64,000 nucleotides of DNA from Lewinellaceae bacterium (GCA_020636255.1 JACJYE010000007.1:186001-250000); one strand, 5' to 3'; counted from the stretch's first letter, positions 28,382 to 37,446 are shown. The notes: a model not told the origin generated them from the sequence alone. Program-made: numbers and translations.

Positions 28382-30481
28382 ATGAAATATCTGAGAGCTT
28401 GTTTGGAGGCCACTTTTGGAGATAAAAGGTGTCAACTTTTTGAAGAGACCAGGCGCTTTTTGAAGTTCGTACCCAAAGGTACGGACGAAAAGAGCAACGC
28501 AGTATCCTCAAAAAAGGGACGTATTTTAGCCCAAAGGGTGGCCTTCAAACAAGCTCTAAACATCCTTACCCTTGCCGTTATCCTACTCCATCCTGGCGCG
28601 TTGAGCGGACAGGTCAAACTGCCGCGCCTGATCAGCGACGGGGCCGTACTGCAAAGAGATGACAGCCTGAAGCTCTGGGGCTGGGCCGGCGCGAATGAGC
28701 GGGTGCGGCTGGATTTCAAGCAGGAGCGTTACGAAACACAGGCCAGCCCGTCGGGAGAATGGGCCATCGTGTTGCCGCCGCAGCCGGCGGGAGGCCCGTA
28801 CAGCCTCCGGTTTACGGCTTCCAATGAGGTGACGGTGGAAGACGTCTGGTTCGGCGATGTCTGGCTTTGCTCCGGGCAGTCCAATATGGAGCTGACGATG
28901 GAGCGGGTGAAGGAAAAGTACAGCAGCCTGGTTGCAGCGCCCGGCAGCCCGATGATCCGGCAGTTCCTCGTGCCCGACAAATACGATTTCAAGCGGGAGT
29001 ATGACGGCCTCGACGACGGAGCCTGGGTGGCCGCCGCCCCGGAAACCATCCTGGGTTTTACGGCCGTAGGCTATTTTTTTGCGAGAGAGATATACGAACA
29101 AACCGGCGCGCCTGTAGGGCTGATAAACGCAGCGCTGGGTGGCTCGCCGGTGGAATCTTGGATGAGCGAATCGGCGCTCCGCGATTTTCCGGAAGCCTAT
29201 GCCGAACTGCAGCGGTTCAAAGACGACAAGCTTATCGACAGCATTGAGGCGGCGGATAAAGCCCGCATCGGCGCCTGGTACGACAGCCTGAACGCCAAAG
29301 ACCAGGGCCTCAGCAACGGCTCGCCGGCCTGGGCCGCACCGGGCCTCGACGACAGCTCCTGGCCACAGATGGACATCCCAGGCTTCTGGGCGCAGCAAGC
29401 CATAGGCGACACCAATGGCGTCGTCTGGTTTCGCAGAGTGGTAGAAGTACCTGCCCGGATGGCCGGCCAGCCTGCCCTGCTGTGGATGGGTACTATCGTC
29501 GACCAGGACTTCGCTTATGTCAACGGGAAACAGGTGGGCACGACGGGCTACAAATACCCGCCTAGGCGTTATTATTTTGATGGAGCGGTGCTGAAGGAGG
29601 GGCAGAATACCATTGCCCTGCGGGTTGTCAACTCCCTGGGGCAAGGCGGCTTTATAACCGATAAGCCCTATTTTCTGGCGGCTGCCGGCGATACGCTGGA
29701 TCTGCGGGGCGCCTGGAAATACAAGGCGGGCGCTTTTATGCCGCCGCTGCAACCCCAAACCTTCATCAGGTGGAAGCCCGGCGGGCTGTACAACCGGATG
29801 ATCCACCCGCTGCGTAATTTCAGGATCAAAGGCGTGATCTGGTATCAGGGCGAGTCCAATACGGAAAGGCCGGAGGGGTATAGCCGGGCGTTCTCCACCA
29901 TGATCGAAGATTGGCGCAGGCGTTGGGGGCAGGGCGATTTCCCGTTCCTGTACGTCCAGTTGGCCAACTTCATGGAAGCCCGCTCACAGCCCACCGAAAG
30001 CCAGTGGGCCGCTTTGCGCCAGGAACAACTGGAGACGCTGGCCATCCCGAATACCGGCATGGCCGTAACGGCCGATCTCGGAGCGTGGAACGACATCCAT
30101 CCCATGGATAAGCAGAGCGTAGGGCGCCGGCTGGCCCTGCTGGCCCGGAAAATGGCCTACGGCGAAGCGGAGCTGGCTGCAGAAAGCCCCAAACCGGTGT
30201 CGTATAAGTTTGGGCGGAAGAAGGTGTGCATACGGTTCGATCATGCCGGCAGCGGCCTGGTTGCAAAGGGTGGCTCCCCGATACAGGGCATGGCCCTGTC
30301 GGCCGACGGGCTGTTATTCCGTTGGGCAAAATGCCGGGCCCGGGGGAACAAGGTGGTTGTCTGGCACCCTGAAATAAAACACCCGGCGGCGCTTCGGTAC
30401 GCCTGGGCGGATAACCCCGATACCGCCAATTTGTACGCGCCCTCAGGCCTGCCCGCCACGCCGTTTGAGATCAGAAAATAA
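28382..30481 (+). CDS. Secreted sialate O-acetylesterase with an in-frame repeat insertion in its leader
   Basis: SGNH-hydrolase family enzyme that would remove O-acetyl groups from sialic acids or related polysaccharide decorations. 699 residues from ATG 28382. Motifs: the catalytic CSGQSNMELT (about residue 163-170), QTGAPVGLINAALGGSPVES, a beta-galactosidase-like jelly roll insertion (about 290-430), and GVIWYQGESNTERPEGY (about 484). Codons 5-59 are read from a 165-bp family-1 element; without it the protein would start MKYL-NILTLAVILLHPGAL, a normal signal peptide. With it, a charged stretch of 55 residues precedes the hydrophobic core, which may harm export. The upstream ATG at 28340 is less likely. 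Confidence 0.85.
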   Translation: MKYLRACLEATFGDKRCQLFEETRRFLKFVPKGTDEKSNAVSSKKGRILAQRVAFKQALNILTLAVILLHPGALSGQVKLPRLISDGAVLQRDDSLKLWGWAGANERVRLDFKQERYETQASPSGEWAIVLPPQPAGGPYSLRFTASNEVTVEDVWFGDVWLCSGQSNMELTMERVKEKYSSLVAAPGSPMIRQFLVPDKYDFKREYDGLDDGAWVAAAPETILGFTAVGYFFAREIYEQTGAPVGLINAALGGSPVESWMSESALRDFPEAYAELQRFKDDKLIDSIEAADKARIGAWYDSLNAKDQGLSNGSPAWAAPGLDDSSWPQMDIPGFWAQQAIGDTNGVVWFRRVVEVPARMAGQPALLWMGTIVDQDFAYVNGKQVGTTGYKYPPRRYYFDGAVLKEGQNTIALRVVNSLGQGGFITDKPYFLAAAGDTLDLRGAWKYKAGAFMPPLQPQTFIRWKPGGLYNRMIHPLRNFRIKGVIWYQGESNTERPEGYSRAFSTMIEDWRRRWGQGDFPFLYVQLANFMEARSQPTESQWAALRQEQLETLAIPNTGMAVTADLGAWNDIHPMDKQSVGRRLALLARKMAYGEAELAAESPKPVSYKFGRKKVCIRFDHAGSGLVAKGGSPIQGMALSADGLLFRWAKCRARGNKVVVWHPEIKHPAALRYAWADNPDTANLYAPSGLPATPFEIRK
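28394..28558. repeat. Family-1 element inserted in the sialate esterase leader
   Basis: 165 bp with ends AGAGCTTGTTTGGAGGCC and GGCCTTCAAACAAGCTCT. Nested inner arms end in a hairpin CGTACC-CAAAGG-TACG, followed by GAGCAACGCAG. The same core is in the copy at 45076-45240 and, with different arms, at 7563-7731. The length is a multiple of three and the frame through it is open. Confidence 0.8.
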
Positions 30482-30617
30482 GGCTTTCAAACAAGTTATG
30501 ACGTTCCGGGCGATCGTTTTGTAAAAAGGCCCACGGTAGCCCGGCATTCGGTGTTTTTTGTAAATTGCGTTATTGTTTGCCCAGGGAAGGGCATCGCAAA
30601 AGCACAATAGATACAGC

Positions 30618-31166
30618 TTGAGAAGCAAATTTGCCGGCCTGTTCATACTGTTCTGCCTGACTACTCCTCTTATTGCAACCTACACCTGGCTGCAATACCG
30701 AAAGCGCCTTGTCAATGAACAAGTGAAGCGCCAGCTGAGGAGCGGGCTGGACGACAAAGAACTGGCCGTGCTGAAGTTCTCCCGGCAAGACGCCCGGTTA
30801 AAGCTGCGCTGGGAAGGGCCGGAGGAGTTTGAATACGAAGGGCAGATGTACGATGTGGCCAGCGTCAGCGTATCGGGCGATACCCTCGTGTATCGCTGCT
30901 GGTGGGACCACGAAGAGGCCCGGCTGAACCAGCATCTGCAGGATCTCATCGCCTATGCGCTGGGTAAGGATGCCCAGAATAAAGAAAACCGCAAGCGGCT
31001 GGCCCAATTCTTCAGGTCGCTGTATTGCCCGCAGGTATCGCTTTGGCCTGCCTTAAGCCTTAAAAAGGCCCGGCAACAGGTATTTACCTATGCTTTTCAC
31101 CGGCCTCCCGTTTTCCTGCCACCGCCAGCTCCCCCTCCTGAAATGCTTTCCCCGGTAACTGTTTAG
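30618..31166 (+). CDS. Small membrane-anchored protein of unknown function
   Basis: The start is uncertain: no ATG fits, and a TTG at 30618 (LRSKFAGLFILFCLTTPLIA) placed directly before the hydrophobic segment is preferred to a TTG at 30573. About 182 residues: an N-terminal membrane helix or signal (residues 6-22), a polar middle with EGQMYDVASVSVSGDTLVYR, and a proline-rich C-terminus (PPVFLPPPAPPPE). It is of the small Bacteroidota type often encoded just upstream of TonB-dependent receptor genes; the receptor at 31901 follows after two repeat elements. A role in that transport system is inference. Confidence 0.65.
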   Translation: MRSKFAGLFILFCLTTPLIATYTWLQYRKRLVNEQVKRQLRSGLDDKELAVLKFSRQDARLKLRWEGPEEFEYEGQMYDVASVSVSGDTLVYRCWWDHEEARLNQHLQDLIAYALGKDAQNKENRKRLAQFFRSLYCPQVSLWPALSLKKARQQVFTYAFHRPPVFLPPPAPPPEMLSPVTV

Positions 31167-31229
31167 TATGCCTTTTACCTGCCATCTAAATAGTTACCCT
31201 TCCTGACAAGCTCTGATTAACCGTCAAAC

Positions 31230-31532
31230 ATGACTCATGCGAATTAGGGGCTAAAGAAGAAGGTGATGGTGCACTGGGAAGAACCCGGAAAGCCCGTGCT
31301 TGGCCCGTTTGAGCCTGTTCCGGCTGGCCGGAGGCCAATATCTTTGCAGAGAATCGATAAAAGCCATTGCTTGCGGCCCAGTAGTGCCGCTATCTCAAAG
31401 GCAATGCACCATCTACCGGTATTAGATACCAGCCCTACGGGCCGGGAAGCAGGCCTTAGCCGTTTATGCTACAAAGATGACGGCCCGCCGGGCCGTTAGC
31501 CGGGCATTTAGCCCCTGATTCGCATGACTCAT
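31230..31532. repeat. Inverted-repeat element A upstream of the TonB receptor
   Basis: Arms of about 25 bp (ATGACTCATGCGAATT then AGGGGCTAAA, and the inverse at 31507-31532) enclose about 250 bp without coding capacity. The interior contains a family-5 segment (31399-31508). Confidence 0.65.
31399..31508 (+). repeat. Family-5 segment, copy A
   Basis: About 110 bp with CCGGTATTAGATACCAGCCC, GGGCCGGGAAGCAGGC and ACAAAGATGACGGCCCGC. A second copy is at 45241-45352 and a partial one at 19617-19662. Several short GC hairpins are nested inside. Confidence 0.6.
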
Positions 31533-31777
31533 CCCGAATTCTGGCAATTGTACCTGCGGCGAACCCAAGGTAGCGCCGCCAGGCACAAACTATCGGTAGA
31601 AGTGGCGCCAACCAAAGCCTTCCGTGCCTTTAGGTACGGAATATACGCCCGGCTCGGTGCATTTATGCCGTACCTCACGGCACGGTAACCAGCTTTTGGG
31701 TATCCTTCTACCGATATTTCGCCCCTAAAGGGGTGGGGTTTTCCTGTTTTGGATGGCCCTAAAATTCGGGATGACTC
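31526..31777. repeat. Inverted-repeat element B, adjoining element A
   Basis: Ends GACTCATCCCGAATT and its inverse (31763-31777); inner arms ATCGGTAGAAG/CTTCTACCGAT (31592-31602, 31705-31715) enclose a hairpin around GTGCCTTTAGGTAC. It shares the GACTCAT word (31526-31532) with element A. The rest of the gap up to 31900 shows no gene. Confidence 0.6.
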
Positions 31778-31900
31778 AGGTTTGAACACTAATTAAGCAG
31801 TGCTATGCCCGTGGCGGCATGTGTTACGGCATGAGCTGTAGCCGCCGGGATACGGCATTTTGCACCACAGATTATTTCTTAAAGCATTAAGACAACAACA

Positions 31901-34297
31901 ATGAAACAATATATCATACTGACGATACTATTACTGGCAGGCTTCCAATCGTGGAGCCAGCAGCTGAATGGCCGCGTTTTCGATGCCGACACCCGGGCTC
32001 CTCTGGCCCGCGCCACCGTACTGGCCTCGGGCCGGGGCGGTACCTCTACGGACAAGGACGGCGTTTTTTCCATAACGTGCACGAAAGGTATGGAGCTAAC
32101 CGTGTCGTACATCGGCTACGAAACCTACCGCGTGACGGTGGAGGATTGCTCAGGGGAATTGCAGTTTGGGTTGAAGCCCGCGGCCAGCACGCTGAACGAA
32201 GTAGAGATCACGGCTACTTCCAACCCCGACAAGGCCCTGTTGCAGCAGCCCGTTTCCATCGTCAAACTGGGCAGGCCGGAACTTCAGCGTTCTACCGGGC
32301 TATACCTCGACGATGCGATCAATACGAACGTGCCGGGCGTGTTCATGCAGCGGAGGACCATCTCTGCCGGCCAGTCGTTCAATATCAGAGGATACGGGAA
32401 CGGCCTGCGCGGCACCAACGGGATCAACAGCAACTTCGACGGCCAGGGCTCGAAGGTTTACCTGAACGGCATCCCCATCACCGATGCGGAGGGCATAACC
32501 GTCCTGGATGATATCGACTACAGCTCGGCCGAGAACGTGGAGGTGAGCAAAGGCCCCTCGGGAACCCTTTACGGGATGGCCATCGCCGGCGTCGTGAACC
32601 TGCAAACGCGCAAGGCGGAGAAGAACAAAACCTCGGTAAGCCAGGAGGCCCTGCTGGGCAGCTACGGCCTGTTGCGCACGACCACGCAACTGTCGATAGG
32701 CAAAGAGAACACTTCCCTGCTGGTGAACTACGGGCGCCAGGAGTTCGACGGTTACATGCCGCATACCGCTTCGCACAAAGACTTCGTCAGCGTGATGGGA
32801 GATTTTGCCCTCAACGACAAGCAGAACCTCACAGCTTTCGCCGGCTTCAGCGATAGCTACGACGAGCGCAACGGCGAAATGACCATCGAGCAGTACGAAG
32901 CTTTCGACTACTCGGGCAACTCCCGCTACATCGCCAACAACGCCCATTCGGCCGTCACTACTTTCAGGGCAGGGGTGGGGCATACCTATGCGTTCGGAAG
33001 CCACCTTTCCAATACCACCAGCGTTTTCGGCTCCGCCCAAAGCCTGAACAACAGCTCGGCCGGCGGCTGGACGGACAAGAGCCCGCTGAACTACGGCTTC
33101 CGTTCTACTTTCAGCATGCACTTCCCGCTGGGCAGCGGCCTCAGCCTGTCGGGCCTGGCCGGCGCCGAAATGCAGCGGCTGAATGCGCTGGCCACCGGCT
33201 TCCAGATGGTGGCCGACAGCACCAACCTCGGGGGGTACAACGTGGCCGGCAACGTGAGGAGCATACAGGCCACTACTAGCTCGACGGCCTCCTATTTTAC
33301 GCAGTGGACGCTTGAGGCGCCCAAGGGCTTCAGCATCACTGCCGGGCTGGGGTACAGCACCATGGCACTGAGCCTTCAGGACCGGCTGTGGGCATCGTCC
33401 AACAACCATCCCGGCAATACCGTGCCTCAGGAGTACAAGGCCACGTACGACAACATGTTGTCGCCCACACTGGCGATCAACAAAAAAGTAGGTGAGGCCG
33501 CCTCCGTTTATGCCGCTTATACGGTGGGGTACAAAGCGCCGGTGAGCTCCTATTTTTACATCCCCACCACCGGTGAGGTCAATACCGGGCTGAAGCCGGA
33601 AAAAGGCACTCAGATCGAGCTGGGGACTAAGGGCAGCCTCATGGACAACCGCCTGTTCTATACCCTGGCGGCCTTCAGCGCACAGTTCACCGACAAGATG
33701 ACGGCGGTATCGGTGCAGAACCCGGATAATACCGCTACGCTGTATTCGTACATCGTCAACGGCGGCGGCCTGGACAACAAAGGCCTGGAGCTGCTCGTCA
33801 AATACACGGCCGTGGCTTCGAACGACGGGTTTGTCCGGTCGTTCCGCCCTTTCGCCAACCTTACCGTGTCGAATTTCAAGTACGATGATTTCGTGTACCA
33901 GCGGGTGGGCAAAGGCGCCAGCAACCAGGACAGCGTTCTGGTGTATGATTACAGCGGCAATGAGGTGGCAGGCGTGCCGCCCATCGTGTTCAACCTCGGT
34001 TTCGACTTCGAGACCAGCGTTGGCTTGTACGGCAACGCTCACTACAACTACCGGGACGCTATGTACTTCACCTCCGACGAGCTGAACCAGACGTCGGGTT
34101 ATGGCGTGCTTAATGCCAAGTTGGGCTTCAGGAAGAACTTCGGCCATTTCGAGCTCAACCTGTATGCCGGCGCGAACAACATTACGGGAACCCAGTATTA
34201 CTACATGGTATTCCTGAACCAGCTTCCCGATGCTTATATCCCCGCTCCGAACGAGATCAACTACTTCGGCGGGGCCAACATGAAATACGTGTTCTAA
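31901..34297 (+). CDS. TonB-dependent receptor with carboxypeptidase-like N-domain
   Basis: 798 residues. Signal peptide (MKQYIILTILLLAGFQSWSQ), CarboxypepD_reg-like domain about 22-108 (LNGRVFDADTRAPLARATVL, GMELTVSYIGYE), plug domain about 115-235 (SFNIRGYGNG, VEVSKGPSGTLYGMAIAGVV), then a 22-strand outer-membrane barrel with regular aromatic strands to the terminal YVF. It imports a ligand (siderophore, metal complex or nutrient) using TonB energy. No SusD, so it is not a SusC-type glycan importer. A hairpin terminator follows directly. Confidence 0.95.
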   Translation: MKQYIILTILLLAGFQSWSQQLNGRVFDADTRAPLARATVLASGRGGTSTDKDGVFSITCTKGMELTVSYIGYETYRVTVEDCSGELQFGLKPAASTLNEVEITATSNPDKALLQQPVSIVKLGRPELQRSTGLYLDDAINTNVPGVFMQRRTISAGQSFNIRGYGNGLRGTNGINSNFDGQGSKVYLNGIPITDAEGITVLDDIDYSSAENVEVSKGPSGTLYGMAIAGVVNLQTRKAEKNKTSVSQEALLGSYGLLRTTTQLSIGKENTSLLVNYGRQEFDGYMPHTASHKDFVSVMGDFALNDKQNLTAFAGFSDSYDERNGEMTIEQYEAFDYSGNSRYIANNAHSAVTTFRAGVGHTYAFGSHLSNTTSVFGSAQSLNNSSAGGWTDKSPLNYGFRSTFSMHFPLGSGLSLSGLAGAEMQRLNALATGFQMVADSTNLGGYNVAGNVRSIQATTSSTASYFTQWTLEAPKGFSITAGLGYSTMALSLQDRLWASSNNHPGNTVPQEYKATYDNMLSPTLAINKKVGEAASVYAAYTVGYKAPVSSYFYIPTTGEVNTGLKPEKGTQIELGTKGSLMDNRLFYTLAAFSAQFTDKMTAVSVQNPDNTATLYSYIVNGGGLDNKGLELLVKYTAVASNDGFVRSFRPFANLTVSNFKYDDFVYQRVGKGASNQDSVLVYDYSGNEVAGVPPIVFNLGFDFETSVGLYGNAHYNYRDAMYFTSDELNQTSGYGVLNAKLGFRKNFGHFELNLYAGANNITGTQYYYMVFLNQLPDAYIPAPNEINYFGGANMKYVF

Positions 34298-34320
34298 AAG
34301 AGAGGTGATCACCCGAAACC

Positions 34321-34368
34321 GCAAGAAGCCCGCACAAAGGCCCGCAAAGCCTTTGTGCGGCTTCTTGC
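34321..34368 (+). terminator. Terminator hairpin of the TonB receptor gene
   Basis: A long stem GCAAGAAGCC then GCACAAAGG pairs with CCTTTGTGC then GGCTTCTTGC around a roughly 10-nt loop, 24 bp after the stop codon. No T-run; a family-2 element starts 3 bp later. Confidence 0.7.
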
Positions 34369-34371
34369 CCG

Positions 34372-34526
34372 GGCTGTCTCAAAAGTCAAAATAAAAACAT
34401 CGAAGCCAAATAATATGCTGTTTTTCGCCGCCTGGCCGGTTCTCCCCTTGGGGAGCCAGAGGGGCTAGGCCAGGCGGCGAAACATGATTTGGCACTATTT
34501 TTCAATTCCATACTTTTGAGACAGCC
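34372..34526. mobile_element. Family-2 MITE, ends GGCTGTCTCAAAAGT
   Basis: 155 bp with perfect 15-bp terminal inverted repeats (GGCTGTCTCAAAAGT and inverse) and a central hairpin (CGCCGCCTGGCC.../...GGCCAGGCGGCG). A second copy in the opposite orientation is at 50231-50386. The ends resemble those of some transposase families known in Bacteroidota, but no transposase is present. No clear target duplication. The stretch 34527-34765 has no gene. Confidence 0.8.
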
Positions 34527-34765
34527 TCCAACTGGCATCTTACATCTGTACAATTTTCAGGAAAAACCTTATCTTGGTTCGTCCCCTGTAACAGGCGCGA
34601 CGGTATTTACTCCTTATTTTTTGTTTACTGGCCGTTTCCAGGCCAGGCAAAGCAGGATATTCACACATATAAGGCCGGTGGAAGGGAGGCCCTGATCGGG
34701 GCCCTTTGTTGCGGGTAGAGCGCCAGGCTGCTGGTTATGCAACCTTAAACCACAAATAAAATATC

Positions 34766-35191
34766 ATGAGAGAAGTATTGTTGTTCATTCACTTCATTGG
34801 CCTGGCTATGGGCCTTGGAACGAGCCTGGCCTTTATGTTCCTGGGCATGGCCAGCGCAAAGATGGAAAAAGCGGAAGCACTGAAATTCAGGCTGAACACT
34901 TTGGCTTTGAGCAGAATGGGCCATATCGGCCTGGCATTGCTGCTAGCCTCCGGGATCGCGCTGATGACGCCCCATTGGAGCGAGCTGGCCTCCATGCCAC
35001 TGTTGATGGCTAAACTGGCATTGGTCATCGTACTGGGCGCGCTGATCGGCATGATCAGTTCAGTGGGTAAAAAAGTTAAAATGGGTGGCGCGGATTCGGA
35101 AGCGCACTTCAAAAAGCTCGAAACGCTGGGCAAGGTGGCTTTGCTTACCAGCCTCGCGATCGTAGTGCTGGCGGTCACCGTTTTTCACTGA
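34766..35191 (+). CDS. Small four-helix membrane protein
   Basis: 141 residues with four hydrophobic segments (EVLLFIHFIGLAMGLGTSLA, LSRMGHIGLALLLASGIALM, LLMAKLALVIVLGALIGMIS, VALLTSLAIVVLAVTVF). The first helix carries a His (FIHFIGLAMG), and the layout resembles CopD/DUF2214-like small membrane proteins, some of which bind haem or metal; that is resemblance only. It is followed after 35 bp by another small membrane protein gene, so they are likely one operon. Confidence 0.8.
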   Translation: MREVLLFIHFIGLAMGLGTSLAFMFLGMASAKMEKAEALKFRLNTLALSRMGHIGLALLLASGIALMTPHWSELASMPLLMAKLALVIVLGALIGMISSVGKKVKMGGADSEAHFKKLETLGKVALLTSLAIVVLAVTVFH

Positions 35192-35226
35192 AAACCTTGA
35201 TTCGATAACCACATAAAAAAACGCGT

Positions 35227-35640
35227 ATGAACCCTATGTTAAGGAATATCCTGGCCGCGTTGGCAGGCCTTGTTTTTGGCAGCGCCGTAAATATGGGCAT
35301 TATTATGCTGAGCAGTTCAGTCATCCCCCCGCCTGAGGGCGTCGACGTCACCAATATGGAGAGCATAAAAGCGGCCATGCACTTGTTTGAACCCAAACAC
35401 TTCCTCTTCCCTTTCCTGGCCCACGCTCTGGGTACCTTCGCCGGCGCCTGGCTTGCCGCTTTCATCGCAGCAAGCTACAAGATGAGGTTCGCGCTTGGCA
35501 TCGGCATCTTTTTCCTGATCGGAGGCATTACCAATGTCTTTATGCTTCCCGCACCGCCCTGGTTCAGCGCCCTGGACCTGATAGCCGCCTACATCCCGAT
35601 GGCCTGGCTGGGCGGTAAAGTGGCGACGGGCAAAAAATAG
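35227..35640 (+). CDS. Conserved small membrane protein
   Basis: 137 residues, four hydrophobic segments (ILAALAGLVFGSAVNMGIIM, LFPFLAHALGTFAGAWLAAF, FALGIGIFFLIGGITNVFML, ALDLIAAYIPMAWLGGKVAT). It belongs to an uncharacterised family that I have seen in many Bacteroidota (recollection). A conserved His lies in FLFPFLAHALG. Probable operon with the preceding gene; its stop is 10 bp from the convergent dioxygenase gene. Function unknown. Confidence 0.8.
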   Translation: MNPMLRNILAALAGLVFGSAVNMGIIMLSSSVIPPPEGVDVTNMESIKAAMHLFEPKHFLFPFLAHALGTFAGAWLAAFIAASYKMRFALGIGIFFLIGGITNVFMLPAPPWFSALDLIAAYIPMAWLGGKVATGKK

Positions 35641-35650
35641 CCGGCCGGGC

Positions 35651-36664
35651 CTATTGCTCCGCCGTCATCATTTTGCATTGCCTGAAAACGCCTTGGCTGC
35701 TGGTGGCTTGCAGCTGGTAGACGTAATTGCCGCCGGGCAGGCCCAGTTGTTCCATGTCGAGGGTGATCTGGTGTTCGCCGGCCAGCAGCTGGCCCTGGCG
35801 GATAGTCGCGATCTTTTTACCCTCCAGGTTGAACAGCTCGAGCTGGACTTCGGCCTTGTCGTTCAGCAGGAAGGGGATGGTAGCCGTGCCGCGGTATGGG
35901 TTGGGGAAGTTCTGCCCCAACTTAAACAGGCCTCCGGTTTCGGGTTCGAGCTCAGCAAGGCCCGTCACGCCCGAGCCCTGGATGGTTACTTCCAGGTAGG
36001 CATCGTAACCGCCGGTTTCTGTGTTCTCCGTCAGCGTTGCCAGCTGGTAGGCATACCCGTCGGCGAAGATGTTGTCGGAATTGAAGGACAGGGGGTCGGC
36101 GCCCTTGGTATACACGGCCGGGTTGGCGGCGTAGATGGCGTTCTTGGCGTCGAGCGGGAAAGTGAGTTGTGAAATGGCCGCATAAACAGAGCTGACGTAA
36201 CACTGGAAGTGGATATGGCAGATCCTGCCGTTGTACCAGCCAGGGAAAATGGTGATGAATTCCACTTCGCCGTTGGCGTCCGTCATCTGGTAGCCCCGCA
36301 GATAGGTGAGCCCGGCCTGCCCCTGATTGTTGGACTGGCTATAACCCGAGTACAGGCCGTCCTTGTCGCAATGCCAGATGTTGACCCGAACATTGGGCAT
36401 GGGCTCGCAGTTTTCGGCGCCGGTAACCTTAAGCTTCAGGTTGAGCTGAACACCCGCCCTGTCTTCCCGGACATCCTGCCGGAAAAAGTCGCCATTTGCC
36501 GTAAGGTCCAGCGGGAAAGGCCCTGCTGTTTCCGTCGGGATCAGAGCACAATTGGGCGGCAGGGGGTTAGGCACCAGTTTTCTGCCCGATTTGAACAACG
36601 GCGTGGCCATTAGGGACCCGACGCCTATCATCCCCAGGCCCTGAAGAAATTCTTTGCGCTTCAT
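35651..36664 (-). CDS. Secreted intradiol-type dioxygenase with T9SS sorting tail
   Basis: 337 residues. An export leader (MKRKEFLQGLGMIGVGSLMA) is followed by a catalytic domain of the protocatechuate 3,4-dioxygenase beta / intradiol family (about 40-235): TETAGPFPLD, VNIWHCDKDGLYSGY, FITIFPGWYNGRICHIHFQC, which contain the Tyr, Tyr and His-x-His iron ligands. The C-terminus (about 250-337) is a Por-type tail (FKLGQNFPNPYRGTATIPF, GLPGGNYVYQL), so the enzyme should be exported through the type IX system and anchored or released at the surface. The substrate is unknown; extracellular aromatics are a reasonable guess. Confidence 0.9.
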   Translation of the reverse strand: MKRKEFLQGLGMIGVGSLMATPLFKSGRKLVPNPLPPNCALIPTETAGPFPLDLTANGDFFRQDVREDRAGVQLNLKLKVTGAENCEPMPNVRVNIWHCDKDGLYSGYSQSNNQGQAGLTYLRGYQMTDANGEVEFITIFPGWYNGRICHIHFQCYVSSVYAAISQLTFPLDAKNAIYAANPAVYTKGADPLSFNSDNIFADGYAYQLATLTENTETGGYDAYLEVTIQGSGVTGLAELEPETGGLFKLGQNFPNPYRGTATIPFLLNDKAEVQLELFNLEGKKIATIRQGQLLAGEHQITLDMEQLGLPGGNYVYQLQATSSQGVFRQCKMMTAEQ

Positions 36665-36701
36665 CTTCTATATTTTTGATTGGGTGAAAAATGTTCACAG
36701 A

Positions 36702-36709
36702 CAAAGATA
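36702..36709 (-). promoter_or_regulatory. Candidate -7 box for the dioxygenase gene
   Basis: Minus-strand TATCTTTG lies 37 bp upstream of the start codon at 36664 and fits TAnnTTTG. Confidence 0.45.
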
Positions 36710-36792
36710 GGCGCAGTGTTCTGCCTTGTCAACTTCCTGGGGTGAAACGCTGAATTGTTGTGGCGAGGGCCGGGGGATGAGATGAGGGCGTG

Positions 36793-37341
36793 TTAACGCA
36801 AAGGCGCCGGCGCGTCGTTGAAATGCTTGTACTTGCCCAACAACTTTCCAATGGCCACCGTAATGGGCATGATCACCCTTTTTACGAAGACAGGTATACC
36901 CGGCAGGTCGTATTCCGTTCTGTATCGGGTTACGAGATAGGCGCCGTCAAAGGCTTCGGGGGCTTCTTTGCCCGACTTGTCAATGGCATTGTACAGAGCG
37001 GTCAGGAAATAAATGAAGCTATTGGCCGGCTTTACCCAGCCTTCACAGTTGAGGATGTCTTCACCGGCGTTCCAGAAGCGGTGGGGGACCCCCCTGTTAA
37101 AACGCACCGTTTCGCCAGGCCCGGCAAAACGCTCTTCTTCGCCCAGGACCTGGTAGCCCATTTTCCCGCTGAGCACGGTTAAACTCTCGTCCTGCTTGAA
37201 GTGCACATGCATAACAGGCCCGGCCCCCGGCTGTACGAAGTTCTCGACGATCACTTTTTCTTCGCCGTCTTCCATTACGGCCGCTTTGAATACGAGCTTC
37301 TCGCCCAGATGGTTTTCAATGCTGTACGGTAAGTTTTTCAT
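36793..37341 (-). CDS. Cupin-domain protein
   Basis: Start at 37341 (MKNLPYSIENHLGEKLVFK); the ATG at 37398 is upstream and less likely. 182 residues. A cupin barrel spans about residues 15-110, with motif 1 PVMHVHFKQDESLTVLSGKM and motif 2 PGETVRFNRGVPHRFWNAGE carrying the usual metal ligands (His, His, Glu, His). The C-terminal helical part (about 115-182) is unassigned. It is divergent from a TetR regulator with two operator-like dyads between, so it is very likely its target. No substrate can be named. Confidence 0.85.
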   Translation of the reverse strand: MKNLPYSIENHLGEKLVFKAAVMEDGEEKVIVENFVQPGAGPVMHVHFKQDESLTVLSGKMGYQVLGEEERFAGPGETVRFNRGVPHRFWNAGEDILNCEGWVKPANSFIYFLTALYNAIDKSGKEAPEAFDGAYLVTRYRTEYDLPGIPVFVKRVIMPITVAIGKLLGKYKHFNDAPAPLR

Positions 37342-37446
37342 GATCCTTGATGTTGATGTAACGATCAAAAAATAAGTTGCCGAAATGCAAAGCGGCAAAT
37401 TATTTTTTGAACACTACATAGGTGATTGAATGATCGGTTCGGCAAA

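Noticed and set aside
21108..34297. Polysaccharide utilisation locus built on the hybrid regulator, sialate esterase and TonB receptor
   Set aside because: No SusD, no SusC-type fused receptor and no glycoside hydrolases; genes are in separate units separated by repeats.
32300..34324. 674-codon open frame opposite the TonB receptor gene
   Set aside because: Antisense shadow of a well-supported receptor gene.
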